From Oenanthe sinensis (taxonomy: Eukaryota; Streptophyta; Magnoliopsida; Apiales; Apiaceae), in assembly GCA_028671895.1 (NCBI GenBank), contig CM053795.1:12359501-12423500 (forward strand): a stretch of DNA of 64,000 nt, written 5' to 3'. Below are positions 37,756-48,599 of this stretch, piece by piece. The position numbers and the translations under genes are program-made. The stretch's first letter is position 1; every line of letters starts with the position of its first letter. The notes under the pieces were generated by a model. That model did not search any database and had not been told where the DNA came from. It saw nothing but the letters and a program-made list of their open reading frames with translations.

Positions 37756-38883
37756 TTAAACAGCTGCCATGGGTTGTTTAGGCCTAAACTCAATACCTTG
37801 AACGATAAGGCCACCCTTGACTCGTCCTTGAATGGACATAAATCGCGTCTCTACCTCGTCATCCTCTCTTGCACCAGTCTGAAACTCCCCTGTCTTAATC
37901 TCCATTCATCCATCCCTTCTACTTTGACTAACCTCTCCGTTTCGTTGCCCACTGTTTCTTGTATCAGGATAAACTGTGGTAGCTTCATCAGAAGGCACAT
38001 CCTCTCTTTCATTAACAAATCTAATCGATGCCTTTGCTGAATCAAGTCCATAGGCATTCTCATGTAACTTAAAAACAAGATATGTTTCATAAGTGGTGTG
38101 TGCAGACAACATTCCAGTATTCATTTTGCCACGAATATCAAGCCACCAGACATAGTGAAGTACTGCAACCTCTGAAAATCTGTTCACAGGATAAGTATCT
38201 ATATAATTACTTGATTAGAATCTAAAATGTTTAGATGAATAATAGGGGGATACGATACGATACACATCTAGTCGTATAAAACCACATTTGTAGATGTAAT
38301 ATAGCAGAGGGTGGAAGATGAACAAGAAAGATTAGTAGATGGATGATCGTATTACATATATCATATGTAGTGTAGATATAATTATCTACCTTGAGTTATA
38401 GTTGGATGACCAGGTCCAATAAGTAGGAGTATCACCCCACGAAATTGAAAGCCGCCTAGCCGCAACCATAAAGCATTTCTTCCCACTCTTTTTATCTAGT
38501 GAAAAGCTCTGCAAATTAAATTTAAAGTAGAATAATCCATCCAGATTATAAATAAACTCGCTCGGGTTAAATAAAAATTAAAATTAAAATTAAGGAATTA
38601 CCACATTGCCGTCATCAAGTAAAATAGGGGGGGAGTCACAAAGAAGAAAGTAAAGCTGTCTTTTAGTGGTGGCTAAATTTACAGGAGAGACTGATCTGGC
38701 AAGCATTGGATTAATATCAGAGGGCAGGAACTTGTTCCATAGCTCATCAGAATCAGCAGCCGCCTTGAACTGGTTTGAAACACCTGAAGCTCTGCATGTA
38801 TCCCAGGGTGATGTAAATGATAATATCAGTGATACACAATTCTCTGTTAGTCGCTCCATCTTATTCCTAACTCTCTCACACAT
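37756..38883 (-). pseudogene. F-box/PP2-B-type gene interrupted by a premature stop
   Basis: Exons 38883..38602, 38508..38390 and 38179..37906 encode 224 residues. Residues 9-45 (MERLTENCVSLILSFTSPWD) are the F-box, which would dock SKP1 in an SCF ubiquitin ligase. Later blocks, FSLDKKSGKKCFMVAARRLS, SWGDTPTYW, VWWLDIRGKMNTGMLSAHT and YLVFKLHENAYGLD, are the phloem protein 2 lectin domain. At 37908-37906 a TGA stands where the family has a Trp codon (R-x-DGWMEI). After it the same frame stays open for 49 more codons (MEIKTGEF ... GLIVQGIEFRPK) to TAA at 37758-37756, the normal family C-terminus. So the protein loses its last roughly 50 residues. The start could also be Met9 (38859), which fits the family better. 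A sequencing error or a functional short form is not excluded. Confidence 0.85.
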
Positions 38884-39163
38884 CTCTTACTCCTCAAATC
38901 TCCCCAAATTATACGTTTATATTGTGTCCAGGCTTCTCTTAGCCATTAAGAAATATGTTTTGGCTTAGCTTATATTCTTAATTAAACAATGTGTTATTAT
39001 TATACAACTCAACACATAGAAGATGTAAAATACGAGAGAATGACCGATATATCTCATATTTAATAATGAATGGCCTTAAATGCCCTGGAGTGGAGGTAGT
39101 TGCCCATTTTACCTACGAAATTCGCAGGATTAGTATGCGTATGGAGTTAGACTTGTCTCGATA

Positions 39164-39760
39164 GTTGTGCTTGTGCTAACACAATGATACAATGGGATAA
39201 AATATGATGTTGCATAGAATCACTGTCCAGTCAAAACTCTCATTTCCTTCCATACTAGGGATTAGAATATAATAATATATATTATTAAGTTACGCATCTT
39301 ATGAAAGCGTATAACCTGGTCTGATCAGAAGATGTATTAAAAACTCATAGATGAGATGGGTATTACAAATTCAATGCATCTATGTGTATTTCTTATGTAA
39401 ACTATAGAACTAACCTTATTTGAACATAAAAACTATGTTTACCACTAAAGAAATAGCAATTTGCAATTAAAATTATTAATGTACTAAAATTATGCATGTG
39501 AAGGAGTTAAAATAATGTTGCCGGTAATCATCACACTTGTATAAAAGTCTAAATCTTGATGTCAGAAGCAGTAATCTAGTAATCTAAGTACTTATTCCAT
39601 AGTTGTGCCTGTGTTAACACAATAATATAATGGGATAAAATATGATACTTTATAGAATCACTGACGAATCAAAACTCTCATCGCCTTCACACTAGGGATT
39701 AGAACATAATAATATATATTATTAAACTACGCATCTCACGAAAACGTATAACCTGGTACG
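39164..39760. repeat. Local direct repeat, about 155 bp, offset about 435 bp
   Basis: The block starting AGTTGTGC-TGTGCTAACACAA near 39165, with ACAATGGGATAAAATATGAT, recurs near 39601. Both end near CGTATAACCTGGT (39318 and 39757). The copies differ by scattered substitutions. Confidence 0.8.
39316..39604. repeat. Dispersed direct repeat, copy 1 (partner 42198-42477)
   Basis: About 289 bp that recurs 2.88 kb away with only scattered differences by eye. It starts CTGGTCTGAT and ends TTATTCCATAGTT. It includes GTTGCCGGTAATCATCACAC and GATGTCAGAAGCAGTAATCT. Confidence 0.85.
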
Positions 39761-42197
39761 CATCATCACAACGTGTGTCCTTCGAAAAAGTTATTAAAGT
39801 CTGTGCAAGTGTAACATGCATATACGTGAAAAAATAACTACGCAATCCACACATGCGTGTACAGTGGGTATTGATACTATATACTTTACAATAAGGAATT
39901 TAAGATACATTTCAGATATATTCGATATTATATATTTCACAATAAGAAATTTAAGATAATATTTGAGATTCTGTCAAAAAAAAAAAAAAGATAATATTTG
40001 AGATAAAAGTTACGATATGAAATTGTTTATTCTCTATATATTTTCATATGTATGTTATATTAAATAAACTCATTTCTAAATGTAGTATAGAATAAAGAAT
40101 CTAGGATACATTTGAGATAATTTTCCTGAGATATTAAATAAAATAATTATATTTTAATAGATACAGTATTTTAATATGCATAATTTTTTTAAATATTATT
40201 TTGATACACAACTTTTTATAATATAAAATTATTCTATTCAATATCTCAGAAAAATTATCCGAAATATATCTCAAATTCTTTATTGAATTAAACAATATGT
40301 TAATATATAAAAATAATAATTTCAATTATGTGATATTTTTTAAAAATATATGGAAAAAGACAAATAAAAATTATTTAGAATTATATACAATCACATGTGC
40401 CTTGGATAAGGAGGATGAACAACCTACAAGAAGAAACAAAACCGGCCTACTTTACCCGATGATGATCAACATATAATCGAACAAAGAAACGAGTGTAACA
40501 TGCTTGGGTGACCTGCTATGCAATCACAAAATTACTCTTATCATCTAATGTTGTTAAACAAAAAGTTTAAGAAAAATGTAAGAAGGAAACGAGTAATAAA
40601 TCTGCAAAACCAAATTTCCAAGGCTTTGTAGACTTTTCTCAAATCAATGGTTTAGCCAACTCAGACTTTTACTGGAATATTTTTTTTAAGGGGCTTTATT
40701 AATATGATCAGGTATTTATAGCAAATTCAATAAACTAGCTAGTCACACTCTCAAATTGAAATATATAAGAGCTGGGAGCAAAAATCCAACAAATTTCTCT
40801 AATGTTTTCTTAAATTATTAAGAGCTTGAGGATCTTTTAACTATTATTTATAATAAACACCAACGTTTTCTCTATTTTTGTTACATTATATTTTAATGAT
40901 AAAAAGTTTTTTTAATATTAAAATATTAAATAAAGAATGAATATATAAATTATTATTAAAAATAAAATACTCATATTTATTTATATTATAAATGACTAAA
41001 AAATAATATTTTAAATTATATTTACCGAACCATTACTGTTACTTCAATGAGAATTTACAATTATTCTGCTTAATCCAATAACTATGGCAGAAAAATAATT
41101 TAACATGTTATTTACTTTATGATATTTGTATATAAATTAAACGAGTGTTTTTCCAAACTTACTAGCAGATACTAAAACGAAAGAGAACTAAAGATGGTAC
41201 TCCGTATAATAATATGAAGCATCTCTATGACTCTATGTCTTGCTATCTATCATTCTATCCCATATATTTTTGTGTGCGAGACCAAAACTCACACAAAAAC
41301 ACAATGGAGCAAAACAAAAGATGTTATATATAATGCCAAGATTAACTTCGGGATTTTCACACAACACCATTTCACATCATCGCACATTAATATAATGTTA
41401 TTTTCTTTAAAGATATACTACTACTTGGCACTTTATAATCTGCCCTGTATCTTAAACAAAGAGATACCTGAAAACAATAACATGCAAAGTGACCTGTGGA
41501 TTCAATATCATTATGGTGAGAAACTAAGAAATGAAGATGATTTTTAAAGCTTGGAAAGAAAGCGGAATAATTACAAGTTTATGCAGCTTATAGCTTCTAG
41601 TCGTGTTTAAGAAATAAGAAGTGTCTACTTCTCACTTCCTTCTCCTAAAGCCCCAATGAACCAGCTTATTCAAAAATTACAGCCCCGCACTTCCATTCCG
41701 TTTCAAACTAAAGCAGTATATATCACTTTTCGAGTTTGAAGATGATAGAAAATATATTTATGAAGACGAAAAAAAAGCTGCTTCCTTAAAGATCCATAAA
41801 GACAAAACATGCCACATGCCACATCAACTTGGTATGTATTTTTCTTTTATTTCTAAGCGGGTTTGTATACAACTAGCTCTTAAATGAGTTAACTTATAAA
41901 TGTTTGAACTCAAATTCAGTACAATAAAACTGAGGAGCTCACCACGGTAATACCCATTTTCGCCATAGATTAACAGATATACAAGTCAGCCACCAAAATA
42001 ATAATAAACACCATTATCTAAAATTAAAAAAAGGTGCAGGTGGCCTATAATTATCAAACACTATCAAAGTTATTGACAAGGAAGCTACACCTTATATTTC
42101 AATGAAAGAACAGCTATAGAAACTGGAGTAATAACAAATGAATGATACTTTTTTTAGTACTAGACTTGTTAGATACTCAATTAAATATAAACCCATG

Positions 42198-42477
42198 CTG
42201 GTCTGATTAGAAGATGTATAAAAAACTCATAGATGAGATGGGTGTTACAAATTCAATGCATTTATGTGTATTTCTTATGTAAACTATAGAACTGCCTTAT
42301 TTGAACATAAAAACTATGTTTACCACTAAAGAAATAGCAATTTGCAATTAACATGATTAATGTACTAAAATTATGCATGTGGAGGAGTTAAAATAATGTT
42401 GCCGGTAATCATCACACTTATATAAAAGTCTAAATCTTGATGTCAGAAGCAGTAATCTAAGTACTTATTCCATAGTT
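42198..42477. repeat. Dispersed direct repeat, copy 2 (partner 39316-39604)
   Basis: About 280 bp. It lacks one of the two AATCTAGT/AATCTAAGT units present in copy 1 and has a few substitutions. The breakpoints CTGGTCTGAT and CCATAGTT are shared. Confidence 0.85.
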
Positions 42478-42504
42478 TAAGTACATGAACAAAACATATT
42501 TAGT

Positions 42505-42640
42505 ATATCTAGGGTCCGGGGAGGCTGAGCTTATGTAAACCTTACCCCTACTCCTAGAGTCCTAGTGAATTACCCAAGAACCTGGCTTTTGACCCCTACT
42601 CCTAATGAAAGACAGAAAAATCTTGGAAGGATAGTGCATT
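42505..42640 (-). mobile_element. SINE-like fragment (Au/TS-type)
   Basis: On the minus strand the sequence reads GGGGTAAGGTTTACATAAGC followed by TCAGCCTCCCCGGACCCTAG. This resembles the GGGTAAGG-TCTGCGTAC ... CTCCCCAGACCC block of widespread plant tRNA-derived SINEs. The pol III promoter boxes and tail are not identifiable, so it is a fragment. Confidence 0.45.
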
Positions 42641-43518
42641 AAGAATCGAATGATGTTTGTGAATTGTATATTAAAGGCTACTTGCTAGGTGACATAGAAT
42701 GGAAGAATAATGTCATGCAATAATACCGACCCCAAACAACGTAGGCATGTATCTAATGTAAATACTCTGCACCTAATTTTAGAACAAATGGAAGCGCAAG
42801 GGTTGTGCTCTTTAGTAATGCAAAGCTTTAAAGACTTGCATGAATTCTTGATGCCCACATCTATGGTTCTCATTTGTACTTGATTTCATTAGATTCAATT
42901 ATTATTGCAGTAGACACTTAAGTTAAATCTCAATGATATACAAGATTATTGAACATTATCAAAACTCAAAAGGTAACTGCTACACATACCAAGGTATACA
43001 CTGACTGTCCTAGTGTTATCCTTCTCGTTTGAATATGTAATATGAAATATATAAAAAATGAACAGTAACATTAACAAACACATTCAATTCCATACATAAA
43101 ACAACATGCATTCGATAAACCAAACAAAGCACCAAAGAGAAGGGAGAGAGAGATACCCAAATTCAATTTCTCACCATTTTGCAAATTATATAAATGCTAT
43201 AATCATTCACTGGAGAACTACAACCTTTTTAGCATAGAGATATCATCATACAAAGCACCATTGGTCCAAATGAAATACTGACTACTAAATGCTGCAGTTC
43301 AAGTTTTTTGCACTATGATAATATAGTCTGCCTAAGTCAAGACTACATGGATAATAAGCATACTAGACTCGGACGGAAGTAAATATACAAACGTATGTTG
43401 TAATGAGATACCACAATAAGGCTTTAAAATGTATATATTGCTGGTACCTAAAGAGTGAAGTCAGTAAAAACCTCTGCTCTGTGCACAAAAGCCAAACGAC
43501 TTGACAACCCACAGTTTT

Positions 43519-45648
43519 TCAGCACCTCCAAGCTGAAACTGATATGAGCTCACGGTTCAGCCAGCATAACACAAGTGATGCCTGGTGCTTTTCCACATGG
43601 AATCCCCTACCTTGGCTCCTCTTCACCAAACACTCGGCCTGGGTTTCAGCAAAGTTACTAAATGTCACTGGTGAGAAACCCATTGAAGCAAAAAAAGATT
43701 TCCAAGGGAGCATTTGTTCAGGAAAATGTAGGCGCCCTGACACCATACTTCTGATTTTCGGCTGAAAAAGAAACCTTTCCATCTTGCTGACTGTATCAGA
43801 AGTTACATTAGCAGCATCCAGCGAGTCAAAGAGAATCTCATAGTACTGGAGGGTGTGGAGGAGATGTTGTGGGTAGGGGAGATCAATTCTTTCACATCCA
43901 CGATCAATTGATACCACAATTTTTGGGGAGAGGCGCTTTATAAAGGACAGGAGAGAGGGAAAGGTGGGAAGGTGATTTGAAGCGGACCAGAGAGGAAAAT
44001 TCACAGCAACTGCTTCATTCTCCAATGGCATCGAATAAGAATTAGGGTCAAATGAGTCGAAATTCACCACTTCAAGTTCAAAAGAAACGCCAATTTTAGT
44101 AGAAAATTGTGTCAGATTTTCGTGCATAAGTCCCAGCTCAATAGGATGGTGGGTTGTAGGGGAGGCGAAAGCAGTAATTTTTAAGGAGGGAGGACTTCTG
44201 TCCGTCCTTGGAAGCTCCTGCAAGAAAGAAGACCATTGCGCACCAAACCCAATATCAAAGTCTATGATATGAATGCTATCTGCATTGCCAAGTGCTTCAA
44301 GAAGAGCCTGGTTTGATGTGAAATTCATAAATTGAATTAATGGTGAAACTTCCGAAAGCACTTTATAGGCACCTATCTTAAACATACCATCAACTGGTGT
44401 AGGAATTCTTGATGAAATCGGGGATACCGGATCGGATATTTCGAGGATTGACTTTTGCAAAGCCTCCTTGAAATAAAATGCAGCCCTTTGGAAAGGCCTT
44501 ATATTGAGAGAAAGCTGGTGATTGAGCCGCGCCAATATCGCTTGCGCGTGTGAGAAATTCCCAGACAATATTAATTCTGTTGCCTTATAAAGCTGGTCAT
44601 ATATTACCTGTTGCTGCTGTTGCTGCTGCTGATTGAGGTGACTTGCAGCTGAAATTTGCTCGCGAATGCCACCTGTTAACTCCTGCTTTGGAGTAATAAA
44701 TGGTTTCTGCAGAAGCTGATGAGGAGGTAGTAAATTGAATTGGTTAGCAAAACTCATATGAGGCTGTTTTATTGATGGTAGAAACCCATCAACAAACGAG
44801 GTTTTGGTGACACCAGTATTGCAGTTTGGTATGCCAAGATTGTGCCTTTTCAGTTGAGGCTCAAATTGATGTTGGTCTTTTTGGCTATCATTACTATTAG
44901 CTAGTAATAATGCAGAGGACATGTCAAGATTGTTCATATTTTGGTTTATAAACTGATGATTGGCAGGCAAAGGCGAATTGAGGTTTGCTGGATTAGGGCT
45001 GTAGTTTAAAACCCTAGAATTTGGAGCTAAAGCTGAAGTAAAAGCAGAATTTGAAACACCCAAATTTGAATTGAAATTAGTTACTGCATTACCCCAAGGC
45101 TGTATACCAGAGGTGTCTTCGATTCCGTTATTGTTGCTGCCTTGCAGAAGCTGTTTCAAGCTCAAGGGTGTCTCATCAACATCACCAGAAATCCATCTCA
45201 GCTGGTCATGTGATGCCGAATCCGAAAACAAGCTTTCCCAATCTTCCATTCCATTTGCAAGACCAAATCTTTGAGGACTTCCAGCTCCAGAAATGGGCTG
45301 CAGCTCCGCCGCCCACTCATCTTTCCTGCCACCACTTTCTTGCTCGTTCTCCGGTACAGAAACTTGCCATTTGTGGTTCATGGTATCCTCAGAAATTAAC
45401 ACCAAGTTGGCTGAGTTGTTATGACCACCACCGCCAGAGCTGCCGTTGCCTCCTCCACCACCAAAAGAAGAGGAGAGTGTGGAGGTGGAGGTGGAGGTGG
45501 AAGGGCTAGGACTCCTCCTAGTGTCCAAAGCAGAGATTGGTTCATGAATGCCAGTCAAAATAGCTTCTTTCTTGCACTTTGCTTCAAAGCTTGAACCTTT
45601 ATTATTATTATCTACTATTGCTTGTAAGTTGTATCCTATTCCTCTCAT
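43519..45648 (-). CDS. SCL6: GRAS transcription factor of the HAM/LOM (SCL6/22/27) clade, miR171 target
   Basis: A single coding exon of 709 residues. The N-terminal half is variable: Ser/Thr/Pro-rich (about 45-60), Gly-rich (FGGGGGNGSSGGGG), Asn-rich, and a Gln run (about 344-351). The GRAS domain starts around residue 353: leucine-rich region with AQAILARLNHQLSLN, VHIID motif as IHIIDFDIGFGAQW, then PFYRE and SAW regions ending ELISVSAWRC. HAM-clade proteins keep shoot and axillary meristems undifferentiated and act in the nucleus with WUSCHEL-family partners. The start MRGIGYNLQ matches the MRG-x-x-(F/Y)NLQ start of SCL6-type proteins. A TTTTCAG acceptor abuts the ATG directly, which suggests a 5' UTR intron. 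The symbol denotes the clade; the exact orthologue is uncertain. Confidence 0.94.
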   Translation of the reverse strand: MRGIGYNLQAIVDNNNKGSSFEAKCKKEAILTGIHEPISALDTRRSPSPSTSTSTSTLSSSFGGGGGNGSSGGGGHNNSANLVLISEDTMNHKWQVSVPENEQESGGRKDEWAAELQPISGAGSPQRFGLANGMEDWESLFSDSASHDQLRWISGDVDETPLSLKQLLQGSNNNGIEDTSGIQPWGNAVTNFNSNLGVSNSAFTSALAPNSRVLNYSPNPANLNSPLPANHQFINQNMNNLDMSSALLLANSNDSQKDQHQFEPQLKRHNLGIPNCNTGVTKTSFVDGFLPSIKQPHMSFANQFNLLPPHQLLQKPFITPKQELTGGIREQISAASHLNQQQQQQQQVIYDQLYKATELILSGNFSHAQAILARLNHQLSLNIRPFQRAAFYFKEALQKSILEISDPVSPISSRIPTPVDGMFKIGAYKVLSEVSPLIQFMNFTSNQALLEALGNADSIHIIDFDIGFGAQWSSFLQELPRTDRSPPSLKITAFASPTTHHPIELGLMHENLTQFSTKIGVSFELEVVNFDSFDPNSYSMPLENEAVAVNFPLWSASNHLPTFPSLLSFIKRLSPKIVVSIDRGCERIDLPYPQHLLHTLQYYEILFDSLDAANVTSDTVSKMERFLFQPKIRSMVSGRLHFPEQMLPWKSFFASMGFSPVTFSNFAETQAECLVKRSQGRGFHVEKHQASLVLCWLNRELISVSAWRC
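44519..44539 (-). promoter_or_regulatory. miR171 target site in the GRAS mRNA
   Basis: The plus strand here reads TGATTGAGCCGCGCCAATAT plus a final C, which is identical to the canonical miR171 sequence as I know it. The mRNA (minus strand) is therefore fully complementary over 21 nt. It spans codons 370-377, encoding ILARLNH, the conserved site in all HAM-type miR171 targets. Cleavage by ARGONAUTE1 is expected near its middle. Confidence 0.95.
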
Positions 45649-46375
45649 CTGAAAACATTAATAAACCAAGAACAACCTTTAGATTTTTATATTTTTTTAC
45701 AACAGTAGCCAAGTACCAAACCAACAAACAAAATATCAAGAAAACACAAGATAGATACAACATACAAATACACATACACATATTGGCATACACAAAAAAT
45801 TAAAATCTACTGACTTGTAAACAAACCCAAAAACATAAAATCAAGAAAAGCTCAAGATATATAAAACATACAAAATCTACCAACTTGCCTGGTAACCAAA
45901 ATGAGAATTTTCTATCTGTTACAGATTTAAAAAGTTGAGTGTGTGTCAAAGACTCAAGGGCCAAGGACATGAATCTCTCAAGAACCACATGTTCATCTCT
46001 TCATTCCAGTCTTTTCTCTTTCATTTAACTTCCATGTTTCACCAGAAAAGAAGCTCCATACCCTCAAAAAATAATTCCAAGAAGGCCCCTATTTTTCTTT
46101 CTTATTATTATTATGGTAAAGAAACAGCTGCAGCTTCTTGTTTCTTATCTTGTTAACTTCTACTTTTTACCCCTTGTTTACTTTGTAGATCTAGTACTGT
46201 GTTTGTGTAGGCTTCTGTGTTATGCTGCCATGGATGCGTGCATCATGAAAAAGGGGAAACAAAGCTGGCCATTTTTCTCTTTCACATACACACACTGTAA
46301 TCTCTTTTTTAATCTCTGCAGTACAATACTATTTTATTATTATTTTCCTTTGGTTATACAAAATGGTGGCAGAGG
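45649..46375. promoter_or_regulatory. 5' region of the GRAS gene up to the Gypsy insertion
   Basis: Only about 727 bases remain between the GRAS start codon and the retrotransposon. The part next to the ATG is probably a 5' UTR intron (acceptor TTTTCAG|ATG). A donor could not be fixed by eye. Confidence 0.45.
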
Positions 46376-48547
46376 TGTAACACCCCCTTCCCAAAATGAG
46401 ACGAAGGGTTACTTTTCAAATCACAAACATGTATACAGAGTACTAAAATCAATACCTCCAAAATAATTCAAAATGATAAATATGAATAAATCTAAAATCT
46501 CTAATAATAAAAATGACTAAAATAATCCTTTAAGTTCAAACGTCCTAATAAATGTAAATAAGGGAGCTCTCCATCACACAGCCCAAGATCCCCCTAAGTA
46601 CCTGCCAGAAGAAAGAATACGGCATGAGCCAAATGCCCAGTACAGATTGGAATACAGTTTATAAAACAAGAAGCAAGATATATAATTTGATAATAATAAA
46701 TAAACTTTAATTTTTAAAGACAAGGCTGAAGCAAAGAGGGGTTATGATATTTCATACCGATATCAAAACAGATAACAGATACACACATCATAGGGTACCT
46801 AATGCGTGCAACAAACCGGACAACGTGTACGGCATATACAACGTCACCGTCAAATATCAAATCACAAATCAAATCAAATCTGGGTGCACCCACGTATCCT
46901 CAAACAAATATCAAAATGGCCAAAGCTCACCACCTGAGCTAACAGAAGGATACGCCGTGACTAATCACACTGCCACGGAAGTGTCATGCCACTGGTGCCG
47001 CAATGACATGGCTGTAGTACCCCTACAGCTGGTTAAATCGGTATACCCTATATCACTCTAAGGGTTTAAATAAAATAATTTTCACAAATTTAAAATCACC
47101 TGAACAGATTAAATATGTATCATACATAAATTTTGAGAATCGTAGAAACAATATTTAAATTTTCGAAACAGAATTTCAAATAATTTTTGGAAGATCAAAA
47201 CAATTAAAACGAATAATAACGGAAAGAACAGATTACGAATGGAACGAATTAAATATAATTAATCCTAAAAAGAGTAGCACTGAAGAGAAAGGGGACGAAA
47301 TCCGTACCTCGGAAATAGTGATCACAAATATTAAAGATATCTGCAAATGACCCGCTAAAGGATGTGCTCCCAATCTAATTAAAATTTACAATTTATTAAT
47401 ACATTATCTTATTCACATAGTATTTAAATAACATACCCATTAAATAATATATTTATAATACTATGTTCCCGTAACTTGTTTTAAAAAGTGAAATTCGTAC
47501 AACTCTCTTCACTAGCTAATATTTAACTACGTGTCACCCATATATATCAAATTAAAATATAACCATGAATCATAAATTTAAGAGAAGATATATTTATATA
47601 AAAAAAATAAAAGAAAAATTCGAAGTACTGTACTAATATATCTCACGCAAGGGTTGTATATATAAATTATAAACTAATATTTAGATATGATGTACATAAT
47701 CAGACCATGCAATTACATTAACAAAACTATGCGTACATTATTTAATTTAATATTATAAATTAAGAAATCAATCTTTAATAAAAAACCCTTGACTCCAATT
47801 ACCAAATATTAATCGTACATATATACCACTTATTAAATCATAGTCTAATATTAATCATGACTTATATGATCAAAATCTAAAACTTTGATTTAACCTTGCA
47901 CTAAAATTTATCCAGAACTCTAGTAATTAAAAGAATATAAAACCCGTATTATTAATCTTAAAATCTCATATGATATATATAAAAGAATTCCACATAAATA
48001 ATCAAGTTCTTATTAAATCTAACCTTTTGATTATACTCGCTGGTGGACAATGATTAATACTAACATATCAAAATACATGCATGGCAACTCATTAACAACT
48101 ATAATTACATATAATTAAGTTAGACATTACAAATAAATCTCTGTAGTTAAAACCGCAGTTGCACTCCGCAATGCATTATCATAGTTTAACATACATATAA
48201 ATATAGTGTTACAAGGTAAAAGAATACCTCGCCTATTTATTGATTATAGATCATCAGAGTAGATCCATCTCTCTCGTCCTCTTTCTTCATTCGCTGCGGC
48301 TTATAATTACCCACTAAGTAACGACCTAATTTAGGGTTTTAATAAAACAACTCATATGTTTATATATGTATATATAGACTCTTAATAATTATCTTGCTTT
48401 GAATCTAATTACTATTTTATTACAAATTCTATTTCTAATCAAATTCAATATAAAAAATATTATGGTTAAAGAAAATAATATTACAAATTCTAATCTAATT
48501 CTAATTATTATTACTAATATCTAAATAAATAAATTACGGATATTACA
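46376..48547 (-). repeat. Gypsy LTR (3' LTR in element orientation)
   Basis: 2172 bp. By eye it matches the other LTR throughout, except for a 10-bp deletion/insertion around the GATCATC repeat near 48250 (the other copy has an extra GATCATCGGA). An open frame of 105 codons on the plus strand (46744-47061), antisense to the element, is not a known protein. Confidence 0.97.
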
Positions 48548-48599
48548 TATATATCCCCTTAAAAAGGATTCCGTCCCCGGAATCTAACGAAACTAAAAC

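Larger units (their letters stand above)
38884..43518. other. Gene-free region between PP2-B and GRAS genes
   Basis: About 4.6 kb with several duplicated blocks (see separate entries), a SINE-like fragment and AT-rich filler. The last few hundred bases before 43519 are probably GRAS 3' UTR. Open frames here (for example 41227-41547) show no family similarity. Confidence 0.5.

Noticed and set aside
41227..41547. 106-codon open frame, plus strand
   Set aside because: No similarity, AT-driven composition, lies in repeat-rich intergenic DNA.
46744..47061. 105-codon open frame present in both Gypsy LTRs (also 52840-53157)
   Set aside because: It lies antisense to the element inside the LTR, matches no family, and is duplicated only because the LTR is. 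Not annotated as a gene.
48328..48342. Telomere-like TTTAGGGTTTT inside the LTR
   Set aside because: Single unit, not an array; also present in the other LTR at the same place.
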